Shown: piece after piece, positions 1 through 8,261 of the stretch
Layout of the letters: the number at the start of each line of letters is the position of its first letter
How positions within the stretch are numbered: position 1 is the first letter of the stretch
Assembly (NCBI GenBank): GCA_030615765.1
Contig: JAUWYP010000018.1
Span: forward strand, 1 to 43,606
DNA: 43,606 bases
From: Dehalococcoidia bacterium
GTDB lineage: Bacteria; Chloroflexota; Dehalococcoidia; SM23-28-2
Direction: 5' to 3'
Notes under the pieces: generated by a model
What the model was told of the DNA's origin: nothing
What the model saw: the letters and a program-made list of their open reading frames with translations, nothing else
The model's database searches: none
Position numbers and translations under genes: made by a program

Positions 1-325
1 CGGTAACGACGGTGCCGTAGCCCTTGACGGAAAACGTCCGCTCGACTGGCAGTCGAAATACACCGTCGGTTCTTTTAGGTTCGATTTTAGCGACAAGCTC
101 TTTGAGTGCTTCGTAAAAGGCATCGAACCCCTGGCCTGTAATGCCGGATACGGGGAGAATCGGGGCATCTTGTAGAAATGTGCCGATGAGAAAATCCTTG
201 ATCTCGGCGGTGACAATTTGGACACGCTGAGAGTCAACACAATCTACTTTTGTTAAAGCAACTATGCCGTCTTTGACGCCGAGCAGCGTGAGTATGTCGA
301 GATGTTCACGCGTTTGGGGCATCAC
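1..325 (-). other. selB: SelB-like segment of lower GC content joined to infB
   Basis: This stretch encodes the end of the SelB GTPase domain and the start of domain II, the elongation factor that brings selenocysteyl-tRNA to UGA codons. By hand count, bases 1-300 are about 51% GC and bases 301-600 about 65%. The codons also change: TTA, ACA, AAA, GTA, ATA and TTT are common here and rare in the rest of the gene. The breakpoint cannot be placed exactly because both families share a DGVMPQT-like stretch at about 306-345. Confidence 0.85.
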
Positions 326-934
326 GCCGTCGTCGGCGGCGATCACCAGCACAGCGATGTCTGTGACCTGGGCACCCCGTGCCCGCATGGCAGTGAACGC
401 CTCGTGTCCGGGGGTATCGATGAAGGTGATGCGCTGACCACGCACTTCCACCTGGTAGGCGCCGATGTGCTGGGTGATGCCACCCACCTCCTGGCCGGCG
501 ACATCGGTCTTGCGAATGGCGTCCAAGAGCTTGGTCTTGCCGTGATCGACGTGGCCCATGATGGTGACCACCGCCGCGCGGGGCTTGAGAAGGCTGGCGT
601 CCTCCTCCTCGATGACTGCTCGCTCCACTTCCTCCTCGACAGCAGCCTCCTCTTGAGGCTCGAATCCCATATTGCGGGCGACGATGGTGGCCGTCTCGTA
701 ATCGATAACCTGATTGATGGCGGCCATAACCCCATTCTTCATGAGCTCTTTGATCACTTCTATGGGGGAGGCGCCCACCAGTTCGGCCAACTGGCGCACG
801 GTGAGGGTCGGCGGGATCATCAGCACACGGTCGCCTGCGGGCTCTGCTGCGGGCTCTGCTGCGGGCTCTGCTCCTGGCGCCGTCTGCTCCGCTGCCGCCT
901 TGGCGTCTTTGCTGGTCTTAGCGTCGCTAGCCAT
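1..934 (-). CDS. infB: Chimeric reading frame: IF-2 N-terminus and G domain joined to SelB (partial)
   Basis: Translated from ATG at 932-934, the frame starts as bacterial translation initiation factor 2. It has a short Ala/Pro/Glu leader, then an IF2_N domain (about residues 35-95, [20 protein letters not shown]), then the G domain with P-loop [14 protein letters not shown], switch [10 protein letters not shown] and G3 DTPGHEAF. From about the PQT in DDGVMPQT the sequence stops resembling IF-2. It continues without a stop as SelB, with [13 protein letters not shown], the G4-type [16 protein letters not shown] and domain II start [21 protein letters not shown]-2 would have INKID here. The frame runs off the left edge. 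IF-2 is essential, so a broken copy implies an assembly chimera, a cloning chimera or a second infB. The start lies 16 nt after the ylxR stop, the normal nusA-ylxR-infB order. I am sure of both halves and unsure of the biological reality of the join. Confidence 0.85.
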   Translation of the reverse strand, partial: MASDAKTSKDAKAAAEQTAPGAEPAAEPAAEPAGDRVLMIPPTLTVRQLAELVGASPIEVIKELMKNGVMAAINQVIDYETATIVARNMGFEPQEEAAVEEEVERAVIEEEDASLLKPRAAVVTIMGHVDHGKTKLLDAIRKTDVAGQEVGGITQHIGAYQVEVRGQRITFIDTPGHEAFTAMRARGAQVTDIAVLVIAADDGVMPQTREHLDILTLLGVKDGIVALTKVDCVDSQRVQIVTAEIKDFLIGTFLQDAPILPVSGITGQGFDAFYEALKELVAKIEPKRTDGVFRLPVERTFSVKGYGTVVT

Positions 935-950
935 GTCTTCTCACCGTGAC

Positions 951-1268
951 CTAACCCCCTTCGCCGGCCGCGGGGAGGGAGTGAGCGTATCCCAGGAGGG
1001 TCTCCTTCTCCTGGGGAGTGAGCTTGCCCCTGAGGGCGTGGTCCAGTCGCTCTTTCTTCAAAGCCAACTGCCAGCACTGCCGGGCCTTGCAAAGATATGC
1101 TCCCCGACCGGACGTCTTGCCAGTGGGGTCTATCTCTACCGTCCCCTGGGACGTGCGCACGATGCGCACCAGCTCTCGCTTGGCCGTAGTGCGGCGACAG
1201 GCCACGCAGGTGCGCTGAGGGATGTGGCGAGGCCTGGGCTTGTTGACAACTTTGGCCGTTGTACTCAT
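951..1268 (-). CDS. ylxR: YlxR-family RNA-binding protein (DUF448)
   Basis: A 105-residue basic protein with the family signature near its N-terminus (PQRTCVACRRTTAKRELVRIV), then GRGAYLC and a C-terminal lysine-rich helix. YlxR proteins are small RNA-binding proteins encoded between nusA and infB in many bacteria; in Firmicutes a member has been linked to RNase P modulation. Here it sits 22 nt after the nusA stop and 16 nt before infB, exactly the conserved context. The family identification is secure; the molecular role in this organism is inferred from relatives. Confidence 0.93.
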   Translation of the reverse strand: MSTTAKVVNKPRPRHIPQRTCVACRRTTAKRELVRIVRTSQGTVEIDPTGKTSGRGAYLCKARQCWQLALKKERLDHALRGKLTPQEKETLLGYAHSLPAAGEGG

Positions 1269-1290
1269 GGCTTTCGGAACGAAGGCGCCT

Positions 1291-2724
1291 CTAATCTGGT
1301 ACCTGCTCGACCTGCTCGACCTGCTCGATCTCCTCCTCCTCCAGTTCCTCCTCCAGAATGGGCCGCCGAGCTTTCCTGACCTTCTTAACCTTGCCTTCCG
1401 GTTTCAGTTCCTTTCGTGCCGCGGCCTTGCGACCCTTGCCCCGTTTGCCCTTGGCCTGGCTGGGGCCGCCGACCACGCTCGAGACTTCTTCAGCGAAGCG
1501 AATCTGAGGCTTCTCCGGGGCCGCCGCTGGTGCCTCCTCGGCGACAGCGGCCGCTGGCTCTTCGCTGGAGACCACCGCCTCCTCGGCCGCTGGCTCTTCG
1601 CTAGGCGCGACCCCCTCCTCCGCAGGCGCCACCTCCTCGGCGACAGCCTCGGCGGGCGCCTCTTCCACTACGGCCTCCGGCAGGCCGGCCTCCTGCATCG
1701 CCGATTCGCTCCTGATATCGATGCGCCAGCCGGTGAGCTTGGCCGCCAAACGGGCGTTCTGTCCCTCCTTGCCGATAGCCAGCGATAGCTGACGGTCAGG
1801 CACTATCACCGAGGCGGTGTTGCCTTCCTCGCTGGTGCTGACGCTGGACACCTGGGCGGGACTGAGGGCGTTGGCCACGAAGCGGGCCGAGTCGGGGTCC
1901 CACTGCACTACATCGATGCGCTCACCGTTGAGTTCATTGACGATGTTCTGAATGCGGATGCCTCGTAAGCCAACGCAGGATCCCACCGGATCGACGCCCT
2001 CCTGCTGGGAGGCCACAGCCACCTTGCTGCGATAGCCCGGCTCGCGGGCGATGGACCTGATCTCCACTACGCCCTTATAGATCTCTGGCACCTCCAACTC
2101 GAACAGGCGCTTCAGGAGGTTCTTATGGGTGCGAGAGAGGATGAGCTGGGGGCCCCTGCTGGACCTGTGCACCTCCACCAGATAGAACTTCATGCGCTGT
2201 CCCGGCCGATAGTGCTCGGCCCGCACCTGCTCGGTGGGTGGCAGGATGCCCTCCGTCTTGCCCAGGTCGACGATGACGTGCCTGGCGTCCACCCGCTGGA
2301 TGAGGCCGGATACGATGTCGCCCTCGCGGTTAGAGAACTCTTCGTAGACCATCTCCCGCTCGGCCTCGCGCAGGCGCTGCAAGACGACCTGCTTGGCCGT
2401 CTGAGCGGCAATACGGCCGGCGTTGGCTGGCGTCACCTCGAACTCCATGATCTCGCCCAGCTCGACGTCGGGCTTGAGACGGCGGGCCTCCTCCAGGGCG
2501 ATGTCCACTCGAGGGTCCTCTACCTCCTCCACCACCACCTTCTGAGCGTAGACGTGCACGTTTCCGCTGTCGCGGTCGATCCTCACCACGATATTTCCGG
2601 TGGCCTCGCTGTCCTTCTTATAGGCTGAAGCCAGAGCGGTCTCCACCGCCTGGAGGACCACCTCCTTGGGCAGGTTCTTCTCAGCCGCTATTTGGGTTAT
2701 AGCAACCAAGAAGTCGCTCTTCAT
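1291..2724 (-). CDS. nusA: Transcription termination/antitermination factor NusA
   Basis: 477 residues from ATG at 2722-2724 ([18 protein letters not shown]), which matches the usual NusA N-terminus; a longer in-frame extension upstream is not NusA-like and crosses the promoter. Domains are the RNA polymerase-binding N-terminal domain (about 1-130), S1 (about 133-200, [21 protein letters not shown]), KH1 and KH2 (about 200-345, including [18 protein letters not shown] and [18 protein letters not shown]). About 130 extra residues follow: an acidic Ala/Pro/Glu-rich tail, a basic [14 protein letters not shown] patch and an EQVEQVEQV ending. The protein binds RNA polymerase and nascent RNA, tuning pausing and termination. 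It is the first gene of nusA-ylxR-infB. No rimP gene precedes it, unlike in many bacteria. The tail is low-complexity and its function is unknown. Confidence 0.96.
   Translation of the reverse strand: MKSDFLVAITQIAAEKNLPKEVVLQAVETALASAYKKDSEATGNIVVRIDRDSGNVHVYAQKVVVEEVEDPRVDIALEEARRLKPDVELGEIMEFEVTPANAGRIAAQTAKQVVLQRLREAEREMVYEEFSNREGDIVSGLIQRVDARHVIVDLGKTEGILPPTEQVRAEHYRPGQRMKFYLVEVHRSSRGPQLILSRTHKNLLKRLFELEVPEIYKGVVEIRSIAREPGYRSKVAVASQQEGVDPVGSCVGLRGIRIQNIVNELNGERIDVVQWDPDSARFVANALSPAQVSSVSTSEEGNTASVIVPDRQLSLAIGKEGQNARLAAKLTGWRIDIRSESAMQEAGLPEAVVEEAPAEAVAEEVAPAEEGVAPSEEPAAEEAVVSSEEPAAAVAEEAPAAAPEKPQIRFAEEVSSVVGGPSQAKGKRGKGRKAAARKELKPEGKVKKVRKARRPILEEELEEEEIEQVEQVEQVPD
1302..1328 (-). repeat. 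Three 9-bp tandem repeats at the nusA 3' end
   Basis: The 9-base unit cctgctcga occurs three times in a row (1302-1310, 1311-1319, 1320-1328) and encodes the EQV repeats near the NusA C-terminus. Its 9-base period keeps the frame when copies are gained or lost, as expected for slippage in a disordered tail. Confidence 0.85.
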
Positions 2725-2773
2725 CGCTCTCACCACCCCCGGCACCCGCAAGGCATGCCCAGAACCAATAAAA

Positions 2774-2791
2774 AGTGGGACGCAACCCACT
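2774..2791 (-). terminator. Hairpin with T-run between proS and nusA
   Basis: On the minus strand AGTGGG and CCCACT form a 6-bp stem around a 6-base loop, directly followed by a T-rich run (TTTTATT). It lies after the proS stop, so it can act as the proS terminator. It also lies only about 7 bases after the predicted nusA start point, so it would be within the first 30 nt of the nusA transcript. It may therefore be an early attenuation or pause site, or simply a terminator that the promoter overlaps. Confidence 0.55.
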
Positions 2792-2804
2792 CTCCTCAAG
2801 GGGA

Positions 2805-2833
2805 ACTATAGCACTTTTGCCAGGGGGGTGCAA
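2805..2833 (-). promoter_or_regulatory. Promoter for nusA-ylxR-infB
   Basis: Read on the minus strand, a -35 box TTGCAC (2828-2833) is followed by exactly 17 bases and a -10 box TATAGT (2805-2810). It lies between the proS stop and nusA, so nusA has its own sigma-70-type promoter about 75 bases upstream of its start codon. Confidence 0.75.
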
Positions 2834-2868
2834 GGCCGACCGTATGCGAGGGTTAGCAAGAAAAGCGG

Positions 2869-4569
2869 TTATGTCTGTTTGAGCAGCTCCTGAAGCCGCA
2901 TTGCCGCCTCCCCCAGGGGCACCAGCGTGCTCTCCTTCTCGGTGCGCCGCTTCACCTCCACGCTTTCCTTCTCCAGGGTGCGGGGGCTCGCGGTGAGGCG
3001 CAGGGGCATGCCCAGGAGGTCGGCATCGTTGAACTTGACGCCGGCCGATTCGTCGCGGTCGTCGTAGAGGACGGAGATGCCCGCCTGCTGGAGCTCTTCG
3101 TACAGGCGCTCGCAGGCCTGGACTACGCCCGGGCGGTCCGTGCTCAGGGCCACCAGATGGGTGTCATAGGGCGCAAGCTGGGGCGGCCAGATGATGCCCT
3201 GCTCGTCGTGGCCGGCCTCCACGATGGCTGCCAGGAGTCTGCCAGTGCCGATGCCGTAGCTGCCCATGACCACCGGCCTGGCCACGCCGTCGCGGTCGAG
3301 GAAGGTGGCGCCCAGCTTCTCGCTGTAGAGGGTGCCCAGCTTGAACACGTGCCCCATCTCGATGACCCGCCGGAGGGTGAGGGGCGAGCCGCAGCGGGGG
3401 CAGGCGTCCCCGTCGCGGGCCAGGGCGATGTCGGTCACGATGTCGGCGGTCCAGTCGCGGCCGTAGTTGAGGTTGCGCTGGTGAGCGTCGGGCTTGTTGG
3501 CGCCGCCCACCAGGTTGGGCGAGGAGGGCACGGCGTCGTCGGCCACTATCTTCACGCCCTTCAGTCCGGCGGGGGAGGCATAGCCGGCCACCAGCCCAGC
3601 CTGCTCCAGCTCGATGTTGTCCATGAGGTGCAGGTCGATGGCGCCCAGGACATTGCGCACCTTGGTCTCGTTCACCTCCATGTCGCCGCGAATGGCCACA
3701 AAGGCGGGCTGGCCGTCGGCGGCGTAGAAGACAGCTTTGAGCGTCTGCCAGGGGGCGATGTCCAGAAAGGCGCACAGGTCGTCGATGGCCTTGATGCCGG
3801 GGGTGGACACCTCCTCCAGCGGCTTGGCTGGCTCCTGAGGGACGGCCGGCTTGCGGAACTCTGCCTTCTCGCCGTTGGCCGCGTAGTCGCAGGCGGAGCA
3901 GATGACCGCCTGATCCTCGCCGCTATCGCAGGGGAACACGAACTCCCAGGAGTCCTTGCCGCCGATGGCCCCCGAATCGGCCTCCACCACAATGGTGGGC
4001 AGGCCACAGCGGTCGAAGATGGTCTTGTAGGCGCGCAGCATCTTCTGACAGCTCTCGTCCAGCCCCTCTTCGTCGATGTCGAAGCTGTAGAGGTCCTTCA
4101 TGGTGAACTCGCGCACCCGGATGAGGCCGCCGCGAGGGCGCGCCTCGTCGCGGAACTTGACCTGGATCTGGTAGAGCAGGAGGGGCAGGTCGCGGTAGCT
4201 CTGGACGTGACGCTTGAACAGGTCGGCGATGACCTCCTCGTGCGTCGGGCCCAGCACCAGCCCTCGCTTGCGACGGTCGCTGAGGGTGAACACGGTCTCG
4301 CCGAAGAGAGGGAGGCGGCCGGAAGCCTCCCAGATCTCGATGGGGTGGAGGGCGGGCAGCATCAGCTCCTGGCCGCCGGCGGCGTCCATCTCCTCGCGGA
4401 TGATCTGCTCGATCTTGCGCAGGACCCTCCAGCCCAGAGGCAGGTAGCTGTAGATGCCGGCCGCTAGCTGCTGGACGAGGCCCGCCCGCAGGAGAAGCTG
4501 ATGGCTGGGCGTCTCCGCCTCAGCGGGCACCTGCCGCAATGTCCTGCCGAAATGGTGAGAGAGACGCAT
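2869..4569 (-). CDS. proS: Prolyl-tRNA synthetase, bacterial type
   Basis: 566 residues from ATG 4567-4569 (MRLSHHFGRTLRQVPAEAE), the standard bacterial ProRS start with GAAGGGAA upstream; the longer in-frame extension is not conserved. It charges tRNA-Pro with proline. Class II motifs are visible: motif 1 around YSYLPLGWRVLRKIEQIIRE, motif 2 FRDEARPRGGLIRVREFTMK, and motif 3 GSYGIGTGRLLAAIVE. The editing INS domain sits between motifs 2 and 3, followed by an anticodon-binding C-terminal domain (VVALSTDRPGVVQACERLYEELQ). Length is typical of the long bacterial form. It is the last gene of the rpsB-to-proS run, as in other Chloroflexota; the gap before it (4570-4639) shows no clear promoter. 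Confidence 0.96.
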   Translation of the reverse strand: MRLSHHFGRTLRQVPAEAETPSHQLLLRAGLVQQLAAGIYSYLPLGWRVLRKIEQIIREEMDAAGGQELMLPALHPIEIWEASGRLPLFGETVFTLSDRRKRGLVLGPTHEEVIADLFKRHVQSYRDLPLLLYQIQVKFRDEARPRGGLIRVREFTMKDLYSFDIDEEGLDESCQKMLRAYKTIFDRCGLPTIVVEADSGAIGGKDSWEFVFPCDSGEDQAVICSACDYAANGEKAEFRKPAVPQEPAKPLEEVSTPGIKAIDDLCAFLDIAPWQTLKAVFYAADGQPAFVAIRGDMEVNETKVRNVLGAIDLHLMDNIELEQAGLVAGYASPAGLKGVKIVADDAVPSSPNLVGGANKPDAHQRNLNYGRDWTADIVTDIALARDGDACPRCGSPLTLRRVIEMGHVFKLGTLYSEKLGATFLDRDGVARPVVMGSYGIGTGRLLAAIVEAGHDEQGIIWPPQLAPYDTHLVALSTDRPGVVQACERLYEELQQAGISVLYDDRDESAGVKFNDADLLGMPLRLTASPRTLEKESVEVKRRTEKESTLVPLGEAAMRLQELLKQT

Positions 4570-4639
4570 GGCAATTCCCTTCGCTGCAAAGGAGAATAGG
4601 GCACGCGGCCTACAGGGGTCAAGGGGCAGCGGCTTCGGA

Positions 4640-4927
4640 TCAGGGGTCGCGGGCCACGATGCGGGACAGCCGCAGGCCCAGCAGGGCCAGAACCAGCCCG
4701 CCCACGAGGGCAGTGCCCAGGCTAAGGAAGAGGCCCGTCTCATCCTTGGCTCCCGCCGCCGGCACCAGGACGCCGCCGCCAGCGCCGCCAGCGACGGCCA
4801 GTGGCAGCGCTATCAGCACCCCCCGGCCGCGGCGGAGCACCGCCAGTGCCAGCCAGGGTATGAAACCGAGGATGGCCCACATAATGAACAGCAGGGCCAG
4901 GAAGACGATATCCAGGTCAATGGGCAT
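4640..4927 (-). CDS. Small integral membrane protein of unknown function
   Basis: A 95-residue protein with three likely membrane segments: residues about 6-30 (IVFLALLFIMWAILGFIPWL), about 36-57 (glycine/alanine-rich) and about 65-87 (GLFLSLGTALVGGLVLALLGL). A short charged end LSRIVARDP follows. I do not recognise a family. It sits 3 nt after the ispG stop and before proS on the same strand, so it is probably cotranscribed with both. A real gene is likely because of operon placement and coherent hydrophobic pattern, but no function can be assigned. Confidence 0.7.
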   Translation of the reverse strand: MPIDLDIVFLALLFIMWAILGFIPWLALAVLRRGRGVLIALPLAVAGGAGGGVLVPAAGAKDETGLFLSLGTALVGGLVLALLGLRLSRIVARDP

Positions 4928-4930
4928 TGG

Positions 4931-6019
4931 TCAGGAGGAGGCCCACTTCTCGGCGATGACCTTCTGCCCCTCCTCCACCAGGGCGGACAGGTAGTCCTTC
5001 TCATCCACCACTCGCACCACCTCACCGCTGCGGAAGATGGCCCCCTTACCCTTACCGGCGGCGACGCCCACGTCGGCGTCCTTGGCCTCGCCGGGGCCGT
5101 TGACCACGCAGCCCATGACGGCTACGGTGATGGGCTTGCCCAGCTTCTGGAAGTGATCCTCCACCTGGTTGGCCAGGGAGATGATGTCCACCTCCATGCG
5201 GCCGCAGGTGGGGCAGGCGATGAGGATCGGGCCGCGCTGGCGCAGGTTCAGGGCGCTGAGGATATCGTAGGCCACCGGTATCTCCTCTTTGGGGTCGGCG
5301 GCCATGGAGACGCGAATGGTATCGCCGATGCCCTCGGCCAGGAGGAGGGCGATCCCGACAGCGTTCCGAATCGACGCGCTGCGAGCGGTTCCGGCCTCCG
5401 TGATGCCGATGTGCAAGGGGTAAGGGGTAAGGCGGGCGATCTCCCGATAGGCGGCCACGGTGGTGGGCACGTCGAAGGCCTTGAGAGACACCTTGATCAG
5501 GTCGAAGTCCATCTCCTCCAGGAGACGAATCTCCCACAGGGCAGCGTCCACCATGCGCTGCCACTTCGGCGGCGGTAGCTCCCCTTCGGCCAGCGTCGGC
5601 AGCGGCGGCAGGCTGCCCTCGTTGACCCCCACGCGGATGGGCACCTCGCGCTCCTTGGCTGCTCGCACCACCGTTCGCACCTTCTGCGGATCGCGGATGT
5701 TACCGGGGTTGAGGCGCAGGCCATGGACGCCCACTTTCAAGGAGGCCATCGCCAGGCGGTAGTCGTAGTGGATGTCGGCGATGACGGGAATCGGCGAGTG
5801 GCGGACGATCTCCGGCAGGGCGACAGCCGCATGACGGTCGGGCACGGCCACCCGGATGATCTCGCAGCCCAGCTCGGCCAGCTCGTAGGTCTGGCGGAGG
5901 GTGGCTTGAGCGTCGGCAGTATTGGTGTTGGTCATCGACTGGACGACGATCGGGGCATCGCCCCCAACCTGAACGCTGCCCACCCACACGGGCCTCGACT
6001 GGCGGCGCGCTATCTCCAT
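4931..6019 (-). CDS. ispG: 4-hydroxy-3-methylbut-2-enyl diphosphate synthase (IspG/GcpE)
   Basis: 362 residues from ATG 6017-6019 (MEIARRQSRPVWVGSVQVGG). This iron-sulfur enzyme converts ME-cPP to HMBPP, the penultimate MEP-pathway step. Visible landmarks are PIVVQSMTNTNTAD near the start, the TIM-barrel core (IADIHYDYRLA, LRLNPGNI), and the cluster cysteines in CPTCGRMEVDI and MGCVVNGPGEAKDADVG near the C-terminus. The start overlaps the rseP stop by one base (TAATG), so translation is probably coupled. dxr lies two genes upstream, giving two MEP enzymes in one operon. The longer in-frame upstream extension is antisense-like sequence inside rseP and was not used. Confidence 0.96.
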   Translation of the reverse strand: MEIARRQSRPVWVGSVQVGGDAPIVVQSMTNTNTADAQATLRQTYELAELGCEIIRVAVPDRHAAVALPEIVRHSPIPVIADIHYDYRLAMASLKVGVHGLRLNPGNIRDPQKVRTVVRAAKEREVPIRVGVNEGSLPPLPTLAEGELPPPKWQRMVDAALWEIRLLEEMDFDLIKVSLKAFDVPTTVAAYREIARLTPYPLHIGITEAGTARSASIRNAVGIALLLAEGIGDTIRVSMAADPKEEIPVAYDILSALNLRQRGPILIACPTCGRMEVDIISLANQVEDHFQKLGKPITVAVMGCVVNGPGEAKDADVGVAAGKGKGAIFRSGEVVRVVDEKDYLSALVEEGQKVIAEKWASS

Positions 6020-7110
6020 TATCGGAACAGGCTCTCTCCTCGCAGCACCCTCACCACGTCGAAATAGGCGATGACGACGGCCAGGGTCAAGATCAGCACC
6101 AGGCCAATGAAGTGCACCAGGGCCTCTTTCTCGGGGGCGACGCGCTTGCCCCGCCTGACAACTTCCATCAGCACGAACATGATGCGACCGCCGTCCAGCA
6201 TGGGCAGGGGCAGGATGTTGATGATCGCCAGGTTGATGCTTAGAAGAGCGGCGAAGTCCAGCAGGGGCCGATATCCCCCCGCCTCCACCACCTCGCCGGT
6301 GACCTGTGCTATGCCCACCGGCCCGGCCACCTTTGGCGCACCGCCTCCCTTGAACCAGGAGATGACCTCGTTGCGTGCCAGGGTCAGAACCTGGAAGGTC
6401 GTCTCGATGCTCTTGGGGAAGGCCTCCCACAAGGGGAAGGACTCCGATTCGGTCATTCCAGGATGGAGAGGAGCTATCATGATACCGGTCGGGCCCTGAC
6501 GGTTCTCCTCACCCTCCGCGTCGATATAGGTAGGCGGAGACCAGCGAGCGTAGACAGGAACCTCCTTGAACTCAGTCCCGCTCCTGACCCGCATGGTTAC
6601 GGTCTCACCCAGGTTGAGGCGGATCTGGGTTCCCACCTCCTGGATGTTGCGCACCTCGTGGCCGTTGATGGCGAATATGACGTCGCCCTCCCGCAGGCCG
6701 GCCTCCTGGGCGGGGGAGCCGTCCATGACCTGGGCGATCTGGGTCAGGCCCACCGACACGTCGCGGGCGATCATGAAGCTGATCGTGAACAGGATGAAGG
6801 GCAGGGCAAAGTTCATGGCAGAACCGGCGCCGAGGACGATCAAGCGGGCCCAGGCGGGCTTGGCTGCCAGGCTGGCGGAATCGCTGGGGTCCTCCTCCCC
6901 CAGCATGCGCACGAAGCCCCCCAGGGGAATGAGGTTTATGGAGTAGATGGTACCCCGGAATTCCTTGCCCCATATGCGGGGCGGGTAGCCCAGGCCGGCC
7001 TCCATCACCCGCACGCCGGTGAGCTTGGCGGCGACAAAGTGCCCCACCTCATGGACGACGATGAGGCCTATAAGGATGCCAGCGAAGATCAGGATCGCCT
7101 GGGGGAACAT
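6019..7110 (-). CDS. rseP: RseP-type site-2 zinc metalloprotease (M50B)
   Basis: 363 residues from ATG 7108-7110 (MFPQAILIFAGILIGLIV). Intramembrane protease that cleaves membrane-bound anti-sigma factors or signal-peptide remnants. It shows the zinc motif HEVGH at about residues 20-24 in the first membrane helix, one PDZ domain (about 115-180, GSPAQEAGLREGDVIFAINGHEV), and the C-terminal membrane motif NILPLPMLDGGRI with the third zinc ligand. Length suits the single-PDZ form. It starts 2 nt after the dxr stop and overlaps ispG by one base. Placement next to cdsA, dxr and uppS is the common bacterial order. Confidence 0.95.
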   Translation of the reverse strand: MFPQAILIFAGILIGLIVVHEVGHFVAAKLTGVRVMEAGLGYPPRIWGKEFRGTIYSINLIPLGGFVRMLGEEDPSDSASLAAKPAWARLIVLGAGSAMNFALPFILFTISFMIARDVSVGLTQIAQVMDGSPAQEAGLREGDVIFAINGHEVRNIQEVGTQIRLNLGETVTMRVRSGTEFKEVPVYARWSPPTYIDAEGEENRQGPTGIMIAPLHPGMTESESFPLWEAFPKSIETTFQVLTLARNEVISWFKGGGAPKVAGPVGIAQVTGEVVEAGGYRPLLDFAALLSINLAIINILPLPMLDGGRIMFVLMEVVRRGKRVAPEKEALVHFIGLVLILTLAVVIAYFDVVRVLRGESLFR

Positions 7111-7112
7111 GT

Positions 7113-8261
7113 TCAGGCCTTGGCCCTGAGCCAGTCCTCGGCCCACTGGCGGGCCCAGGTGTCAGCGGCCAGCACCTCCTCTAGGCTGGGGTCGGATACC
7201 CCCGGGTGGGCGGAGAGAGTAGCCTCTATCACCTTGGCGATGTCCAAGAAGGTGATGTGGCCGGCCAGGAAGTGGTCCACCGCCACCTCGTCGGCGGCGG
7301 CCATCACGGCCGGGAATGCACCGCCGCGGCGACCGGCCTCCAGGGCCAGGCCCAGGCAGGGAAAACGCCGCATGTCGGGCTGAGAGAAGCCCAGGGAGCC
7401 AAGGCGGCCGAGATCCAGTCGCTTCGGCCTGCCTGTCGGCAGGCGCTGGGGGTAGGTCAGAGCGCACTGAATCGGCAACCGCATGTCAGGCATCCCCAGC
7501 TGGGCCTTGATCGACCCGTCGCAGAACTCCACCAGGGAGTGAATAATGCTCTCGCGATGAAGCACCACTTCGATCTTATCAAAGGGCACTCCGAACAGCC
7601 AATGAGCCTCGATGGCCTCCAAGCCCTTGTTAAGGAGGGTAGCGCTGTCCACCGTTATCTTGTGGCCCATCTGCCAAGTAGGATGACGCAGGGCCTGTTC
7701 GGGCGTTACACGCTCCAGCTCGTCCAGGGTCCTGTCGCGAAAGGCCCCGCCGGAGCCGGTCAGGATGATGCGGGCGATGTTCTTCCGGTCCTCTCCCCAC
7801 AGACACTGCCAGATGGCGCTGTGCTCGCTATCCACCGGCCGCAGATCAGCTTCGTGGCGGCGGGCCTCGGCCACCACCAGATGGCCGGCCATCACCAGCA
7901 CCTCCTTGTTGGCCAGGGCCACCGCCTTGCCCGCTCCCACTGCCGCCAGGGTGGGCAGGAGGCCCGCCTTGCCGACCGTCGCCACCACCACGATGTCCAC
8001 ATCGGGGTGGGCGACCATCTCCTCCATGGGCGTCCAGCGGGCGGGGATGATGCCGCTGGCGGTCTTCTGGTGGAGGTAGTCGGCCTCGCGGTTGGCCCAG
8101 AGGAGCTGGGGGGAGAACTCCTTGGCCTGCTCCTCCAGGAGGGTGACGTTGTGACCGGCGGCCAGGGCCACTACCCGGAAGCGAGGGCGGAGATCGCGGA
8201 CGACCTCCAGGGTCTGGCGGCCGATGGAGCCGGTGGAGCCGAGGATGGCCAGGCCTCTCAC
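7113..8261 (-). CDS. dxr: 1-deoxy-D-xylulose 5-phosphate reductoisomerase
   Basis: Catalyses the first committed MEP-pathway step, DXP to MEP, with NADPH. The NADPH-binding motif LAILGSTGSIGRQTLEVV opens the protein; the metal and substrate motifs DSEHSAIWQ and LTGSGGAF follow, then HPTWQMGHKITVDSATL and the loop LFGVPFDKIEVVLHRESI. I chose the GTG at 8259-8261 because it overlaps the cdsA stop as GTGA, a pattern used repeatedly in this window, and puts the Rossmann motif right at the start. An ATG at 8273 would add MGHS but overlaps cdsA by 16 bases. A palindrome at 7427-7444 lies inside the coding region (PTGRPKR). Confidence 0.95.
   Translation of the reverse strand: MRGLAILGSTGSIGRQTLEVVRDLRPRFRVVALAAGHNVTLLEEQAKEFSPQLLWANREADYLHQKTASGIIPARWTPMEEMVAHPDVDIVVVATVGKAGLLPTLAAVGAGKAVALANKEVLVMAGHLVVAEARRHEADLRPVDSEHSAIWQCLWGEDRKNIARIILTGSGGAFRDRTLDELERVTPEQALRHPTWQMGHKITVDSATLLNKGLEAIEAHWLFGVPFDKIEVVLHRESIIHSLVEFCDGSIKAQLGMPDMRLPIQCALTYPQRLPTGRPKRLDLGRLGSLGFSQPDMRRFPCLGLALEAGRRGGAFPAVMAAADEVAVDHFLAGHITFLDIAKVIEATLSAHPGVSDPSLEEVLAADTWARQWAEDWLRAKA
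7427..7444. repeat. Short palindrome inside dxr
   Basis: The sequence has 7-base arms GCCTGCC and GGCAGGC separated by TGTC. The same arms, with a different 4-base loop, occur at 26077-26094 inside gmk. A related palindrome lies at 15192-15213. Confidence 0.7.

Noticed and set aside
1-325. Reading the left end simply as a divergent IF-2
   Set aside because: [19 protein letters not shown] and [10 protein letters not shown] are specific SelB features, and IF-2 has INKID and a different domain II. Divergence would not also change GC and codon use at one point.
3157-4467. A 436-residue plus-strand frame opposite proS
   Set aside because: Antisense shadow of a well-conserved synthetase gene with no recognisable motif.
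4931-6430. A longer ispG reading frame starting at 6430
   Set aside because: The extra 137 residues overlap rseP and have no IspG similarity. The ATG at 6019 fits the family start and the one-base TAATG coupling.
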